Shown here one piece after another: positions 23,879 through 35,039 of a stretch of 64,000 bases of DNA; within the stretch, counting starts at the first letter, position 1; every line of letters starts with the position of its first letter. The notes under the pieces were generated by a model. The model was given only the letters and a program-made list of their open reading frames with translations, ran no database searches and was not told the origin of the DNA. The position numbers and the translations under genes are program-made. Origin of the DNA: Carnegiea gigantea (Eukaryota; Streptophyta; Magnoliopsida; Caryophyllales; Cactaceae); NCBI GenBank assembly GCA_029747015.1, contig JAKOGI010001962.1, forward strand, positions 62,001-126,000. Direction: 5' to 3'.

Positions 23879-23941
23879 CTTGAAAGGTTGGATCAACAGC
23901 TGCGTCCATGACCAAATATTGATCGTCCTCAGCGTGAAGAA

Positions 23942-25057
23942 ATGGAGAGTATAACAGTGCAAAGAGCCGAGGAGGTGCCAAAAACACAAAAGGCTAACGC
24001 CGCCACCAAGAAGTGGAATCTGAACCCCAAAGCCAAAGAATTTCTACCGCTTCTTCCACCTCCACCACCACCACCAGCAGCACATGTAGTTTGGCACGGT
24101 GGCTGGTTTCTCTCTCCACCGTTCCCTCCTGCTCTTAAGCCTAACTTCAAGTACTACCTTTGCACCACCCCCACCCCCACCACCGCCGCCGCTTTCTCGT
24201 ACAGCAGTTTTACACCGCCAGTGCTGAAATTACCCAGAACCGTCCTTCCCAACAAGCCCACCGCCGACAAAACGCCGTCCAAGCCCCGATTCGTTAAGAA
24301 CACAAGAAGAATTGGGCGTGCGATGGTGGGTCATCGGCGGCCTCGAATTGTGGGCCGTCGTGGCTATTATCTCCCCAAGGCCACCGCCGACTGCGCGTGG
24401 GTGGAGAAAGACAAGAAAGGCGACGACGAGGTGGTGGTGAAGAATGAACGTAATTCTGCTCTTCTTCCACCACCACCACCACCGCCACCGCCACTGCCGG
24501 CGGCTTCTGTTGATTATTACCACCCATTTGGAGGGTCCACTACTTGTCTCATGATCCGGAACATCCCCGTTCGCCTTAGGTTTGCTTTATTTCATCTCTT
24601 GTGTAATTTACTGTAAAGTAGAGGGATTGATAACATGAGTTGATTAATGGAAGATGAATTGAATTGCAGTAGGGGAAAGCTGATGGAGCTGCTAGATGAA
24701 CATTGCCGTGAGCAAAATCAAAAGCTGAAGGTGGAAGAGGAGGAACCCCCTTCTGAATTCGACTTTCTCTACCTCCCCATTGACTTCATGTCTGTCCAAC
24801 TCAACCTCATTTTAATTCGTCTTTTAATTTCTTGAATCATTTCTTAATGGGGTTTTTTTTTTTCTTTCTGGGTTTTGACAATTAATAATCTAAATATTGA
24901 TTGCAGGAGGAAAGGGAACAAAGGGTATGCGTTTGTGAATTTTACGAGCTGGAAGGGAGCGGCTCGACTTCTGAATTGTTGGGATGGAACCAATTGGGTT
25001 GGCTGTGGTTACACCACCCACAAGATCTGCCGTTTCAGCCGGGCTCGTTTCCAGGTA

Positions 25058-25098
<41 letters not shown>

Positions 25099-25387
25099 CT
25101 CTCTCATATTGAATCAATAAGGGAAGGGCATCCTAGATTGTATGTCTTTGCCTTTCTTTTTAAAAAAAATATTGAATCAATGAAGCCTACACTACGTGCT
25201 ATTAATTGGTGTTATGTATGGGTATGAATGAAAGGGAGTGGAGGCATTGAAGAAGCATTTTAAGAAATCAGTGTTCCGATGCGAAAGCGAAGAGTATCTT
25301 CCAGTGGAGATATCACCGCCAAGAAACGGGTCCAACGCCAATGTCACCACCCTCGTCTCCATCGGCACTCGTCTAAGTCTTGACTGA
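23942..25387 (+). CDS. MEI2-like protein with C-terminal RRM only (copy A)
   Basis: Four exons: 23942-24579, 24670-24789, 24907-25054, 25235-25387; GT-AG introns; 352 aa. MEI2/terminal-ear1-type proteins bind RNA through an unusual C-terminal RRM (RRM3). This short form has only that domain and resembles the Arabidopsis 'MEI2 C-terminal RRM only like' group. Residues 1-200 are low complexity with poly-Pro runs. Residues 26-36 read [11 protein letters not shown], a good PAM2 motif for binding the MLLE domain of poly(A)-binding protein. The RRM starts with CLMIRNIP (202-209), continues through DFLYLPIDF and the RNP1 GYAFVNF (259-265), and ends in exon 4 with [21 protein letters not shown]. Exon 1 was closed at AG|GT because the RRM then reads through into exon 2. 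A CT/GT microsatellite follows the exon 3 donor directly. A paralog lies on the opposite strand at 30339-32121. Confidence 0.88.
25060..25102 (+). repeat. (CT)n(GT)n microsatellite at a 5' splice site
   Basis: Begins a few bases after the GT of intron 3 of copy A and is pyrimidine-rich in the transcript. Confidence 0.85.
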
Positions 25388-26350
25388 TTTTTGTCAGTGT
25401 GTTTTCATGTGTCTCCCCTCTTGTTTTCTTGCAGTTTGCCGAAAACTGGGGCGAAAGGGAAACACGCGCCACCGCTTTTTAGTACTAATGTCAATTAGGA
25501 GCGGCATGACTGACTACTATCTGTATCAACGTAGCCTGGCCTACTAGTTTATGAAATGTACTCTTTGTCTAATACTGATGAGAAGAGAGGAGTTAAGGAC
25601 GCATTTATCAACTACAAATTTACTAATTTTCGCTGTTTTTATTGGTACGCAAAATAGGCGATTGCATGCAGCCTTCACACCCTTCGTCTCTCCCAACAGC
25701 CCCCAAATGGGCGACACCCAATAATTTTTTTTAGAACGAAAAGTTAGCCCCAAAGTCCGAATTATAAATACCCACATAATCTTCAGGTTGAATTAATTGC
25801 TCTTTAAATGTCGTTTCAATTCCTCAATACTGAGGAATTAAAACTGCGCACATAACACGAGTTTGACAAACTTTGGTGTGTAATCCGTCAAACTTGGGTG
25901 TTTTTGTACGGAAACTTCATCCAACAAATTGTTCTTTTATGGCAAATTCTAGCTAATTAATTTAACAACTGGTTGTATAGTTTGGTCTGATTGTGGTTAT
26001 ATTACTAAAGGGTATCAAGACGGACGCTGCCGCTAATTTGTAGTCTAGTTAATAAGCATTCGTGTATGTGGGAAAGCCAGCAAAGACAATAGCCTTGAGC
26101 ATACTGGTAGACCGGTAGTTCATGCCTTGCTCTTCCCCCCCCCCCAATTATTTGAAAGTTAAACCCAATATAAATATCATAAGGTACAAGTAAGATGACA
26201 GCCCTAACATAAGTTTAATTAAAACAATCAAAGAAACTGCTAGCTTATAACAAAATAGCTAAACAAATAATGTAGACTCCACCTTAAGTACAATCTGAGC
26301 TGCTATTAGAAACTAAAAGAGCTAATTCTGAATCAGCACGTCTGTATTAC
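25388..26350. other. 3' flank of copy A and intergenic
   Basis: Presumably contains the 3' UTR of copy A. A C-run lies at about 26137-26146. No other feature is supported. Confidence 0.45.
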
Positions 26351-26749
26351 TTAATTTTTCAGTTTTTTCCTCATGCTTCTCATAATTCTCTTAAAAGCTG
26401 GAGTGTCATTTCCGAAAACACAAACACCTAGCTGCGGATCCAACTCTAGGCATTCTCGCGCATACTCTATACTGGTAGGAGCATCGCCTTGCAATCTCAA
26501 AATTCTTGTCTTCAGCACCCGAATTTATTTTAGGATTCGACTTCTCACGCTTATAGAAATGGAATTTGTCGGGTTCAACTCTTCAAGAATATTGGTAGAA
26601 AATGTGCCCACTATTCTTGTAATACTTTCTCTGGTGCGAAAACTTGCCAAATAGGATAACTCTTCCACAGATTTGAGTAATTGTAACACTATCATTCCTT
26701 TCTCATGTGCATATGCCATCAAAATAGCTGTAGATTTCAATTTGCACTG
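26351..26749 (-). pseudogene. Broken gene fragment, family not recognised
   Basis: One minus-strand frame stays open from about 26749 to a stop at 26351, interrupted by a single TAA at 26525-26527. The first part has 71 residues including LLKSVEELSYLASFRTRE. The second has 57 residues including QGDAPTSIEYARECLELDP. Amino-acid composition is that of a real soluble helical protein. The upstream boundary is a CAG followed by TGCAAATTG, which could be a splice acceptor, so this may be a last exon. I cannot name the family. A single stop in otherwise coding-like text suggests a recent pseudogene or an assembly error. Confidence 0.5.
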
Positions 26750-26764
26750 TACTCAGTTTAAAAA

Positions 26765-26935
26765 AGAAAAAAAAAAAAAATCTAAGAATGAAGCCTGTGA
26801 ATTCGAACTTCTGACATCCGTTTGTGGTGGGTGGCTAATCCAATCTCGCTTGAGCAGCTGCAGCTTTTTTATTCCATTTTCCCTTTTATTTCATGCAAAA
26901 ATTGTAGGCCAATTGTAAAGGTACCTTGCCCCTAT
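26765..26935 (-). mobile_element. SINE-like element
   Basis: In the minus strand a box A-like GGATTAGCCACCC (about 26830) and a box B-like AGTTCGAATTC (about 26800) lie about 30 bases apart, and the sequence ends in a T-run at 26766-26780. This is weak evidence for a tRNA-derived SINE. Confidence 0.35.
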
Positions 26936-29900
26936 TAACTAGTTTACTGCCACGAATAAACACAAATTTTGAATGAAATTGTCTGACGTAATAATTATTG
27001 TAAGACGAATATTTGTTCAAGTTATATTTTTTTTGAAGTCTTATGGTGGTTAATAATATATTTTGGAATATCTTTTAAATATAAAAGTGACTAATTATTT
27101 TTTAAGATGTGACTGTAATAACAATTATTTTTAGATTAACTGTTAATTATTACAATTAATTATTAATAATTATAAAAAACACAACCATTTTGTAATATGA
27201 CTTATATAAAATACTCTCACAATAACTTACTATCAAAATGTCCAAGAGCCCCTTTGGTTAATAAAGCAAGGGGGATACTTGCGAATGTTACATCTGTTTG
27301 GAAAAGTCATAGAGAAAATGCTTTTGTTTCTCAAATAAAACAAAAGGTTTGATATAGAAAAACCTATATAGTAGATTTCCCTTAACAATTAACCCATTCA
27401 TTCTTTGTTTTGACGTGCAATTTGCACAATTGTCTTGGACAGCTGAAATTCACTATGAAATTTCTTAGTTATTTATTTTAAAGGATGCAAGGAATAGTTT
27501 ATTCATCACTAATAAAATTGGCAATCACTTTTAAGTAAGACTGTCGCATAATGATTTATACTGTGAGATATTTCACACACTCATTAACTATATCCTAAAT
27601 TTTTAAAAAATACTGTGATATATAAGCGGTCTCACGATAAATCACCGTAAGATCGTTTCATGTAAGAATTTGTGTTAAGCAAGGAATAAAATTGAAAGAA
27701 TTTTTCTATATAAAACTTTTATGATCCACCACTACTATTCTTGGTAGGCGTTGGATAGCCGTAGCACCTCGCCATAAGAAGCATTCCACCAGGGTGACTA
27801 AAAACATGGGTTATCATTTTGTTCCTCTTAACCTTAACAAAGAAAACTTACGAATATACCATTCACCATTTTTCTAGACGAAAATGATAAAATTCTTTAA
27901 TGAAGAGAATTTGTTTGTCTTAATTTAGTTTATAACCATTAAGAACTGTTGGATTAGATAATATGCAGTTGTCATTTGTGAGTATGCATCAATTGTACAA
28001 ACTCGTTATATTTTATGCAATTTTCAAGGCTTAAAATATTACAGATGTACCTAGTTTTTCATCTAACAAAGAGGTTTATAATTAGATACTATTTTACATA
28101 GGACGATATTATTTATGGCTTGAAAAAATATGACACTTTTAACAGAGAAAACACGAGTTTAAATATGACACTATACTTTTCCTGATTTCTGTATCCCTCC
28201 CTATTTACATCTCTTTGGTACACAAGAAGCCCCCAGATGAACTGATTCAGTAATTTTTCTTAAGATCATTGTCAAATTTGTATTTAATAATTTGTCCCGA
28301 CATTTTTTGGTTAAAAACATTGTTAAAACTCTGCATTTTTCTTATTATGCATACCTTGATAAATATATGTCACCTTATACAAAGGGGCTATCTTTTATCT
28401 TTCAGATGAACATGCTTTCCTCTACTAGAATAATCTACAAACAACATTTGAGAAAAGGTCTATTTAAATTATATTGCTTACCTCTTTTCTTGAAAAACAA
28501 AAAATTCAAGAAGAAAATGCTCTAAAGCGATTTAGGATAAAGCCCTATCCCATAAGTCTAAGGCTAGCTAGCTATTTTATTCTCATTTCTCGATCCTTGT
28601 TTTCATATCCATATCTATTGAATCTTTACATTTAGGTTTTTTTTTTTTTTTTGGAGTTACATGTTCTACCATTTCATGTCATCCAGAGAAAGAAAACGAA
28701 ACCCTAATGCAAAAATCTGTTTCTGAATCATTCATTGATCTCACTCTTGGATGTCACAACATCATCAGAACACTCACGCTTTCGGTTCAAACATGAAACC
28801 AGGGTTCAACTCAAGTATTTAGGAGAATACTAATGTGTTATTTAACGTCTTATCACATATTCTATAAAAAAATTCATCCAAATCAACTGCGAAAACCACT
28901 TATACAGATATATAAAGACATATATATTTAGGATCTGATCCGATTTGTAGACAACCAAAGCAATTAGTAATTCCCAAACAGTGATAAAGCTTAATTAGGG
29001 TCACCAACCCTATGTGTCTCTCTTAGGAAATTAAAAAACAAATATACAAAGTGCACCTAAACACTGAAGCTGCAAACCCGAAAAAACAGTAGAGCTTTTA
29101 GGGTTTCCACAGACAGAGAAGAAGCAGCAGCTTTCTCGGACACTCAGGAGTCCTCCAGTAACTAACCCTCTTTGGCTACCCACCAAACATCATACATTGT
29201 CCATAAATCTATGTTGTTTAACCCGTTTTGCTGATAACTGAAAAGAACTGTGCTAACACATGGGGAATTAGCAACGACCTATAATTAATGAAGGGGAGAG
29301 CTTTCCTTGCACCAAAATTGCATCTGCTCTTCCACCCAGTAGCCCTAATATCTCATGTTTAAAGTTGGAAGTTCTTACCCAAAATAAATAGGTTTGAAAC
29401 AGAAGTATATAAGACAAAAAAAACACTAGTACCTAAAAAGCGTGACTAGTATGACATTAAGAAATTAGGCAACTCTTCCAAGAAATCCCCAAAGCTATAA
29501 TCACCATGCATATACCAGGATGCAATCAGGAAATCAATGAAGAAAAATTAAAGCCCCCTATTTCAATTGATTATTGAGTTTAAGCTCACTAATTACCAAT
29601 TTCCCATCGCCTAGTATGGCACTCAGAGTTAAGGTTCATAACCTAGCGACGGTTACACAACCATACATCTGACATAATTGACATTCCGACTTGACCTCGT
29701 AGTCATCCTATAGTTTAACATAAAACCCCACCTCTTCTTTCCGCCTGTTACGTTCTATACATATTTTTCAACGAAAAGAACATGCCCTTTCTACAAATGC
29801 AGTATCAAGAGAGTAATAACATCCCTTCTGCCACCATGGCACTTGCTCTTGGCTTTGAACACGCAAAACTTACATGAAAAAGCAATCTACACGTCCATAT

Positions 29901-30338
29901 TTGAAATTTTGAGAAGGCATATATAGATAAAAGCCCAATTAAGGACGAACAAGGAAAGTAAAACGACTTTAGTGTTACAACTAAAGCTCAACATTGATCA
30001 AACAACATAGCTTAATGCTGAACCGAGCATCATAAACTCAACCTAGACACTACATATATCCCTCTCTTTATTTTTGAAAGACAATCCAAAGAGTCCTAGC
30101 TAGAACTTCCATAAACCCATGTTTCCGTTTCACTCCAGGCTACAATGGGCGCTGCCATGGGGAGTGATAGAAAACACAGGAAGCATCGTGCTTGATTGAA
30201 ATCTACAACAACACAGACACTTTTAGACACACCTAACACAAGTGAGATCAAAGGTTACAATACAACAGAAAGTAAAACACACAAGACATGCATGATGAGA
30301 GGGTCAATTAGCGACTTAGCCTGGTTAGGGTGACACCT
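26936..30338. other. Intergenic between copies A and B
   Basis: About 3.4 kb without a convincing gene. One isolated terminus of the GGGC-TGTTCTTTTCGT element family lies at 29771-29787. The last few hundred bases probably hold the 3' UTR of copy B. Confidence 0.5.
29771..29787. repeat. Solitary MITE terminus
   Basis: ACGAAAAGAACATGCCC is identical to the right end of the MITE at 4614-4856. No left partner was found within 500 bp. Confidence 0.55.
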
Positions 30339-31322
30339 TCAGCGATCGATCCAGGTGCCAATGTTTGTCATTTTGGAAACACAGCTGTTCCATCCATCGC
30401 GAGGCGGGAAGAACAACACCGGTAGATACTCTTCTGAGTGACATTTGAACACTGAAATCTGGAAATGCTTCTTGCATCTCTCTTTCCCCTAATTCCATCA
30501 ATTCAACTTCAATTAACTTCAATCACATTAATTAGCTCCACGCCAAAAAACTCCCTCTCCGCCCCCACCCCCAAAAAAAAAACTGGTTAATCAAAAATGA
30601 AGTGAAAGTTTAAACCTGCAATCTGGCACGAGTAATTTCCCTGATTTTGGGGCAACCGTCCCACCCAATTCCATTCCAACAAGAGTACAATCTTGAAGCC
30701 CCTTCCACTGTGGTAAAATTCACAAACGCATATCCCAAATTCCTCCAACGTCTGAAACAATTGTTATGATAGTATGTTCTGGTTAAACTAAAAGATACTA
30801 TAAGACATAAACCCAAGCACCAAAATCCATAAACCCTAGCTAGGTTATATGTAAATGTACATATACAAACAAAAGAGAGAAGGCCCAAATTGGAATTAGA
30901 TACACATCGATTCAAAACAATGCATGTACTTACTTGAAATCAAAGGGAAGGTAGAGAAAATCGAATTCAGAACGACAAGGGTGAGTCTGCTGCTCTGCAA
31001 TCTCATTCTGATCTCCGCAATGACTCTCCAGAAGATTAATCAATGTCCTCCTACTGGTGAAACCCAAAATGGCAAGGGAAAAAAATCAGAAAAGAACTAA
31101 GTGGATTTAATTAATCAGATCATTTGCCATCGTGGGCATCTCATTTGGGCATTGATTAATCTAGCAGCCAAATTAAATGAAGAAAGAGATCTCACAATCA
31201 AATTACGAGAACTCATCCCCCCCCCCCCTCCAAAAAGAAAAAAAAAAAGAAAAGCAGTAATGATATGAAGATCTAGGGAAACTCAATAGTCTCTCTCCCA
31301 ACACAATCCTTCCCAAAAGACG

Positions 31323-31372
<50 letters not shown>

Positions 31373-32121
31373 ATGTGGTTGGGTATGTTCTTTATCATAA
31401 GAGTAGTGCAATTCATAGGAGTTGCAGGTGAAGGTGAAGCCACAGAATTCGAAGAAGCTTCTTTGGGCTTCCACGTCTTCTTAACTCTGCACCTTCCAAA
31501 ATTACTTTGGCCGCCATGGAAGTTCCTTGGTCCACTGCTTGTAAATCTACTGGATACCCTCCTCCCCCACTTCGCAACCCTTCTACGATCCCCACCGTAA
31601 TGATGATCAAGAGCTGGATCAACAACCTCCTCAGCTCCGCCGTCACAACCACCGCCATCGCCGCCGGAAGAATAAGCAACGGCAACACAATGTTGGGGCC
31701 CACCAGCAGGAGGCGTCCGTGGCTGTGGGTAGAAATGATACTGATCAGCATGGGGCTGATGATGATGAGGAGGCAAGTAATCTGGAGGAAGGGGATTGGT
31801 GTAGTAGCAGAAATGATCGAAGTAAGGATGAACCAAGTAGGGTTGTTGAGGAAACTGAATATACACCGCCTGATGAGGATGAGGATGAGGATGAGGATGA
31901 TTAAGGGGATAAGGAGGAGGTGGGTTTAATGGGGAAGGAGAGTAGAGGTGGTGGAGGAGGAGGGGCGGCCGCATAATTCGGAAATTGGGAGGAGGGAGGA
32001 GAGAGATTGGAGAAGGCTGGGTTGGGGAGGAACAAGATGAAGATGAACTAATACTATTGTTGCTACTGCTCGTGGTTGAATTTGACTGTGTACCAGTGGA
32101 AATGGGTTGCAATTCCACCAT
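30339..32121 (-). CDS. MEI2-like protein with C-terminal RRM only (copy B)
   Basis: Four exons on the complement: 32121-31370, 31053-30934, 30751-30616, 30488-30339; 385 aa. The start is the ATG at 32121 (MVELQPIS); the frame is open further upstream to 32295, but only from a TTG codon. The N-terminal half is Ser/Pro/His-rich, including an HPHPHPHPH run. The RRM begins TLMIKNIP, includes DFLYLPFDF and RNP1 GYAFVNF (residues 297-303), and ends with KKHFQISVFKCHSEEYLPV and FFPPRDG. That tail is only readable if exon 4 starts after ATTAG at 30489-30490; the longer frame at 30325-30522 is a different one. Exon 2 is 120 bp as in copy A and all intron phases agree (2, 2, 0), so the two are clear paralogs. 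There is no clean PAM2; a faint NPLPPDYLP is the nearest match. A GA/CT repeat follows the exon 1 donor. Confidence 0.87.
31324..31369 (-). repeat. (CT)n microsatellite at the 5' splice site of intron 1
   Basis: In the transcript the exon 1 donor GT is followed at once by more than 20 CT units (GA on the plus strand). Confidence 0.9.
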
Positions 32122-33593
32122 TCTTGTATGAATTATCTGGAAATAGTACTGGGGATGTATGAGAGGAGAGAGAATCTGGAAGAGGAGAAGACCAGCAAGG
32201 AAGGAAGGAGAGACACGGGCCGACCAAGAAGAAGAATGTGCGACTTCATCTGGGGTTAAAGGGGCAGAGGGGGAACCGTAAAGCTGAATTATCAAAAAGT
32301 TTGCTGTTTCCTTTTTCTTTTTTCTCCTTTTTCATTTGTTATTTACTTTATTTTGCTGAATTTGTTCGTAAGTTATTATTATGAGTTTATTGTCATCAGA
32401 TTTTTAAACTTATTTTCTAAGTTTATTTAAACTGAACTTATCCTAAATTTATATGGTAAATTTATTTTATAAAAAATAAGTTGTAGACCAAAGCAGTTTA
32501 CATTTTCTCCAGTTTATAATAACTATACACTGTAAATGTCATTGATTTTATTTTTTTATCTTTTGTGTCCAACTTTTGCGCGTTTTCTCTTTTTATCATT
32601 CATGGGTTAGTACTTAATAGTGATGGAAAACTAGCAACCTTACTGGGCCTATTGGGATCAAAACAATATTGAATAATTTAATTTAATCAGAATTAAGTTT
32701 TTACTTATCGCATTAACGATACATATATTTTTGTGTTAGCATAATGATTAATGATAGAAGTATTGGAAACAATTTTTATGTTAATTTAATTTAATTTTTT
32801 GGGTTTTAAGTTAACTTAAACTTGAGTATTAATTTTTTTGAGGGGTCTTAGATCCTCTATTTTACTAGAATCAAACTACTTTTAGCCCAATAAGGAGTAG
32901 AGCTCTCCTATCACATATTTTCTCAATTCACAAGACTTGAATATGAGGCCTTGTTGAAAGGAAATAAGTGTCAAACTATTTGAACCAACCTGTATTGGTA
33001 AACTTGAATATTAATTAAAGATGTGAAAATCAAGAACTTGCTGGAATTCAAATAAAACGTCGTTAAGTTGGGAGAACTTGTAGGCGGGGCGCAATATTGA
33101 TGCATAGAAAGACTTTCCAATCTTTGAAACCTATCTGCTAAATGAAATATCATGCATTTAACTTTTAAAAGTAGGTGACATTGCATATGATGTAGTAGTT
33201 TTATGTAATGCAATTATAAGTTATTATATATGTTGTATCAATTAATTTAATGGCTTTTTATTCTTATAATACATCATATATGAACTAATCAATAATTTAG
33301 ACAAATGTTGATTAAAGAATTTTATATTTTTCGCTTTAAAGAATGGCCAACCTTCTTATAGTAAGCTGTTGGTTGTAGCTACACAAGAGGAAAACCAAGG
33401 GGTTGAAGACTGTACCTTATTTGAGTCTTATTTAGTATCATCTAAAAAAAATTCAAGAATTTTTATACAAAATACAAAATTTCAACTACTAGGATGCTGA
33501 AGATTATTGTCTGAACAAGTTTTTGATCGTACACCAACGCAAGACTGAATCCGCATAACTATTGCAACGGTTACACTTTCGCTAATTGGTAAG
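32122..33593. other. Intergenic, with degenerate MITE
   Basis: Likely holds the promoter of copy B. Repeats of GAACTTATC and AAACTTATT at about 32345-32500 resemble the interior of the MITEs at 18421 and 22952, without clear ends. No gene is supported; the frame at 32971-33213 lacks any domain. Confidence 0.45.
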
Positions 33594-33730
33594 CTAACCA
33601 ATTATACTACTTGGATTAACTTTTTCATATACATTACACAACGTACAGTTTGACAAACTACACAACATAAAGCTACCACAAACAACAACTGAACCAATAG
33701 TGGAACCAATTAACCTAATCAAAAGAACAT

Positions 33731-34183
33731 TCACACCATGCATTGCTCCAGAAGAATCCCAATCGTCCCACAAGCTGGCCGGCGACAAGTAGGGCAGACA
33801 GAACGATACTTGATTAGCCATTCATCAATACAAGCAGCATGAAACCTATGCCCACACAACAAAACCCTAATTTCACCCTCTTCATCTGCGCCGATGCCAT
33901 CCAAGCAAATCACACATTCCGTACAGTTGTTGGTAATTTCACTTAGCTTCTCACCGTCCACCACGGCCACCGCGGCCTCCATATCGTAATGGAGCTCCGC
34001 AGTCAGCCGCGGTGGTGGGACTCGAACAGGGTACATCGCAGTCGGATCCATTCTTGTTGTTGTTGTTGTTGTTGTTTCCGAGTCAGATGCAAGGGCATAA
34101 TCAATTAGGACAGCCACAAAATAGATGAATAAAGCAAAAATCAATGCACATACAAGTAAACCAAAAACAAAACCAACATCCAT
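33731..34183 (-). CDS. Membrane-anchored RING-H2 E3 ubiquitin ligase (ATL-like)
   Basis: Single exon, 150 aa. Residues 5-27 form one hydrophobic segment that would anchor the protein. The C-terminal RING-H2 has C90, C93, C110, H112, H115, C118, C130 and C133. RING-H2 proteins of this type recruit an E2 and transfer ubiquitin to membrane-associated targets; many plant ATLs respond to elicitors. The protein is shorter than most ATLs. It lacks the basic GLD motif usually found between the membrane segment and the RING, and has 11 residues rather than the usual 10 between C118 and C130. A run of seven or more Thr (36-43) is encoded by a GTT microsatellite. It could therefore be an ATL-related small RING protein and not a classical ATL. 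Two W-box motifs lie upstream. Confidence 0.88.
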   Translation of the reverse strand: MDVGFVFGLLVCALIFALFIYFVAVLIDYALASDSETTTTTTTRMDPTAMYPVRVPPPRLTAELHYDMEAAVAVVDGEKLSEITNNCTECVICLDGIGADEEGEIRVLLCGHRFHAACIDEWLIKYRSVCPTCRRPACGTIGILLEQCMV

Positions 34184-34312
34184 TCTTTCTTTTTAAATGC
34201 GATTTGATGATTCGAGATGGGTTTACTTCTTCTTTGAGGAGGGATTCAAAGAAAACTAAGAGCAATTGATCCAAGATTATGAATGATCAAGTGGGCTTGA
34301 TTTGTTTGTGTG

Positions 34313-34320
34313 TATTTATA
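34313..34320 (-). promoter_or_regulatory. Putative TATA box of the RING-H2 gene
   Basis: On the minus strand TATAAATA, 130 bp before the ATG at 34183. Confidence 0.6.
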
Positions 34321-34414
34321 GTGCTGACTTTGCCGGCCTTCTCAATGCCAGCTTGGGGCGTAAGTTTCCTTTTTCTTTTTCTTTTTTTTATAATTTTAAA
34401 TATGAATGACAGCT

Positions 34415-34432
34415 TTGACTGTTTTGTTGACT
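34415..34432. promoter_or_regulatory. Paired W-boxes (WRKY sites)
   Basis: TTGACT at 34415-34420 and again at 34427-34432, about 95-120 bp upstream of the TATA box. Clustered W-boxes are common in elicitor-responsive promoters; binding here is an inference. Confidence 0.5.
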
Positions 34433-35039
34433 GCCCCAGCTGAGTCACTCAACTTTCCTTTTAATTATTACTTGCATGGCATTAGAAAGCGGTGAACTCA
34501 TCTGTTGGGTTTCCAAATTTCATCGACTGAAACTTTTCTCTTTCAATTCAGCTCTTCTGGGATCTAAAGATTGAAATCAGGAGTGGGCCCGGCCCAATTC
34601 CCTACTTATTGACATTTGCCAAATGCTTTATTTCGGTGGGATCAGGTAATCTTTATACATGTACTCAGAGTATGATTTCTTGATGGCTTGTTATGCAACA
34701 AATTGGTAGTTCGCATTACAAATGGGGCACAATAACAACATCACCTGTCTAGTTAGCAACTAAAATTTATAATGTGAAGTGGTGTTTGACGTGTTTGACA
34801 TTGTATTTATAGATGAGCAAAAATAAGGTGGGAAAAAAATGGTCAGCTCGAATCATATATGGATTTAATATGTTCCTATTCGAATGGATCATCCAACACC
34901 ATCGAATGAAAATTGCACAAATTTTGAAATCCAAATATTAATCGGATTGAATTTAAATGTTTATACGTCACATCCAAATCTAACTCCCTGTCACTCCTCC
35001 TCCTATGGGTACAGTATATGAAGACTATAATTGAAAAAA

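Noticed and set aside
23929..24527. Minus-strand frames opposite MEI2-like copy A exon 1
   Set aside because: Gly/Trp/Val-rich translations of the complement of Pro codons.
30325..30522. Open frame as the last exon of copy B
   Set aside because: It is in the wrong frame; reading from the ATTAG acceptor gives the conserved KKHF...EEYLPV tail instead.
31413..31929. Frames opposite or shifted from copy B exon 1
   Set aside because: Shadows of the low-complexity exon; Met/Arg or Asp/Glu runs come from the CAT/CCT repeats.
32122..32295. N-terminal extension of MEI2-like copy B
   Set aside because: The frame is open but begins with TTG, not ATG; the first ATG in frame is at 32121 and has a good context (AAGAATGG).
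33575..33605. tRNA-like text TTGGTAAGCTAACCAATTA
   Set aside because: A short inverted repeat mimics a D-arm, but no acceptor, anticodon or T arm can be drawn.
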